A stretch of 5,687 bases of DNA from Acidobacteriota bacterium (lineage in GTDB: Bacteria > Actinomycetota > Acidimicrobiia > Acidimicrobiales > UBA8190): assembly GCA_028872975.1 (NCBI GenBank), contig JAGWNV010000185.1, forward strand, positions 1 through 5,687, in the 5' to 3' direction. A program made the translations under genes and the position numbers. This document shows positions 4,956 to 5,687 of the stretch, one piece after another. Position 1 is the stretch's first letter. Every line of letters starts with the position of its first letter. The notes under the pieces were generated by a model that made no database searches, was not told the DNA's origin, and saw only the letters and a list, made by a program, of their open reading frames with translations.

Positions 4956-5687
4956 TCAGACGAGCGCCGCGCAGGCGTCGTCGCCGCGCGCCCGCGAGGA
5001 GAGGACGACGGGCACCGTCACCTCGCCCCCGCACAGCCCCGACAGGAGCCCCCGCACCATGCCCCGGTCCACGGCGCAGATGACCGGGTGGGTCGCCGCC
5101 GCCTCGCCGAAGGGACAGTGGTCGGCCACCACCGCCGTCGACGCGCCCCGCTCCTCGGCATGGGCGGCGAAGCCGTGGGCGGTCAGGGCCTCGGCGATGG
5201 CGTGCATGGCGGCCCGCACCGACCGCTGGCCCTCGCCGGGCTCCATGCGCTGGGCGAGGGCCCGGCCGTAGTCCTCCCCGACCCGCTCGGCCATGCGCTC
5301 GGCCTCCTCGGCGCCGAGCAGCCCCAGGGCCTCGACGAGCAGCGACACGAGCAGCTCGTCACGCCGGCCCACGAGGTCGACGGTGGGGTCCGACCCCGAG
5401 GCCGCTGCCGGCCGGTAGTGCTTGGACGGCCGCCCCGCCCCGCCCTCGGCGGACCGCTCCAGGGTGACCTCGAGGTACCCGCCGGCCGCCAGCCGGTCGA
5501 GGTGGTGGCGGGCGACGTTCGGGTGCAGGGAGAAGGCGGCGGCGACCTCGGAGGCCGTCGCCCCCGGCCGGGCGCGCACGTGGAGGTAGATCTCGCGGCG
5601 GGTGGGGTCCCCGAAGGCGGCCGTCACCGCCGCCACGGCGGCCGAGAAGCGGCCGTCGGGGCTCTGCGCCGCGGTGGCGGACGGGTC
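4956..5687 (-). CDS. SufR-like winged-helix regulator with C-terminal cysteine cluster (probably Fe-S sensing), start possibly outside window
   Basis: DNA-binding regulator. Residue numbers count from GTG 5636. An ArsR/DeoR-like winged helix-turn-helix spans about 7-75: GDPTRREIYLHV, then ATASEVAAAFSLHPNVARHH with the recognition helix, then a wing ending in GRPSKHYRP. A helical middle part follows. All four cysteines of the protein lie in the last 53 residues (C174 in HCPF, C187, C202, C222). Family knowledge: SufR proteins bind an Fe-S cluster through C-terminal cysteines and repress Fe-S assembly genes when cluster supply is sufficient. The CX12C spacing of the first pair and the CPF and GDxxC contexts match that pattern. 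The cysteine desulfurase 22 nt downstream supports the role. The frame is open to the window edge (residues such as SPDGRFSAAVAAV precede GTG 5636) and that GTG lacks a Shine-Dalgarno, so the true start is probably beyond 5687. The alternative is a generic ArsR-type regulator sensing metal or redox state. Confidence 0.82.
   Translation of the reverse strand, partial: DPSATAAQSPDGRFSAAVAAVTAAFGDPTRREIYLHVRARPGATASEVAAAFSLHPNVARHHLDRLAAGGYLEVTLERSAEGGAGRPSKHYRPAAASGSDPTVDLVGRRDELLVSLLVEALGLLGAEEAERMAERVGEDYGRALAQRMEPGEGQRSVRAAMHAIAEALTAHGFAAHAEERGASTAVVADHCPFGEAAATHPVICAVDRGMVRGLLSGLCGGEVTVPVVLSSRARGDDACAALV

Noticed and set aside
3461..5083. Long plus-strand open frames (about 540 aa at 3461-5083, 643 aa at 2923-4854, 421 aa at 2049-3314) opposite the minus-strand genes
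   Set aside because: Their translations are low-complexity, Arg/Gly/Pro/Ala-rich and show no family motif, while the minus strand carries clear catalytic motifs over the same bases. They are products of the very high GC content.
1..5687. tRNA, rRNA, CRISPR arrays, insertion sequences, att sites
   Set aside because: No cloverleaf-like conserved arms, regularly spaced repeats, transposase motifs or terminal inverted repeats were seen on either strand.

Overview
This 5.7 kb window is very GC-rich. Nearly every codon ends in G or C, and every start codon that can be fixed here is GTG. Gene content and codon use point to a high-GC actinomycete-type bacterium. A System I (Ccm) cytochrome c maturation locus together with SufR-like and sterol-desaturase-family genes would suit Acidimicrobiia or a relative; the lineage is an inference, not something the sequence proves.

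Layout. Plus strand, 1-1852: three tightly coupled cytochrome c maturation genes. These are a membrane-anchored thioredoxin (CcmG/DsbE-like, 5' end probably outside the window), the apocytochrome thiol-reducing protein CcmH, and a CcmI/CycH-like TPR protein. Both junctions are 4-bp GTGA overlaps, so the three read as the tail of one translationally coupled ccm operon whose earlier genes would lie upstream of base 1. Minus strand, 5687-1800: four genes in one direction. In order of transcription they are a winged-helix regulator with a SufR-like C-terminal cysteine cluster, a class V (NifS/IscS-type) cysteine desulfurase, a fatty acid hydroxylase/sterol desaturase family di-iron membrane enzyme, and an MFS transporter of the YnfM/AraJ-like type. 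Gaps are 22, 52 and 85 nt, so co-transcription is plausible, most strongly for the first two. The two gene groups converge and their 3' ends overlap by 53 bp (1800-1852).

How the genes work together. CcmG and CcmH would keep the heme-binding CXXCH cysteines of apocytochromes reduced, and CcmI would chaperone the apocytochrome to the heme lyase. On the other strand, a likely Fe-S-sensing repressor sits directly upstream of a sulfur-mobilising enzyme. That is the expected feedback pair for Fe-S cluster assembly, but without SufB/C/D/U scaffold genes inside the window. The hydroxylase and the transporter have no clear functional link to that pair.

No RNA gene, mobile element, CRISPR array or strong factor-independent terminator was seen. 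No stretch over 300 bases lacks a gene. Nothing here clearly amounts to a new system. The points most worth a second look are the regulator's cysteine spacing and its gene context, a Gln-to-Met change in the desulfurase PLP pocket, a C9 tract near the start of that gene, and a CcmI that lacks the usual first membrane helix.
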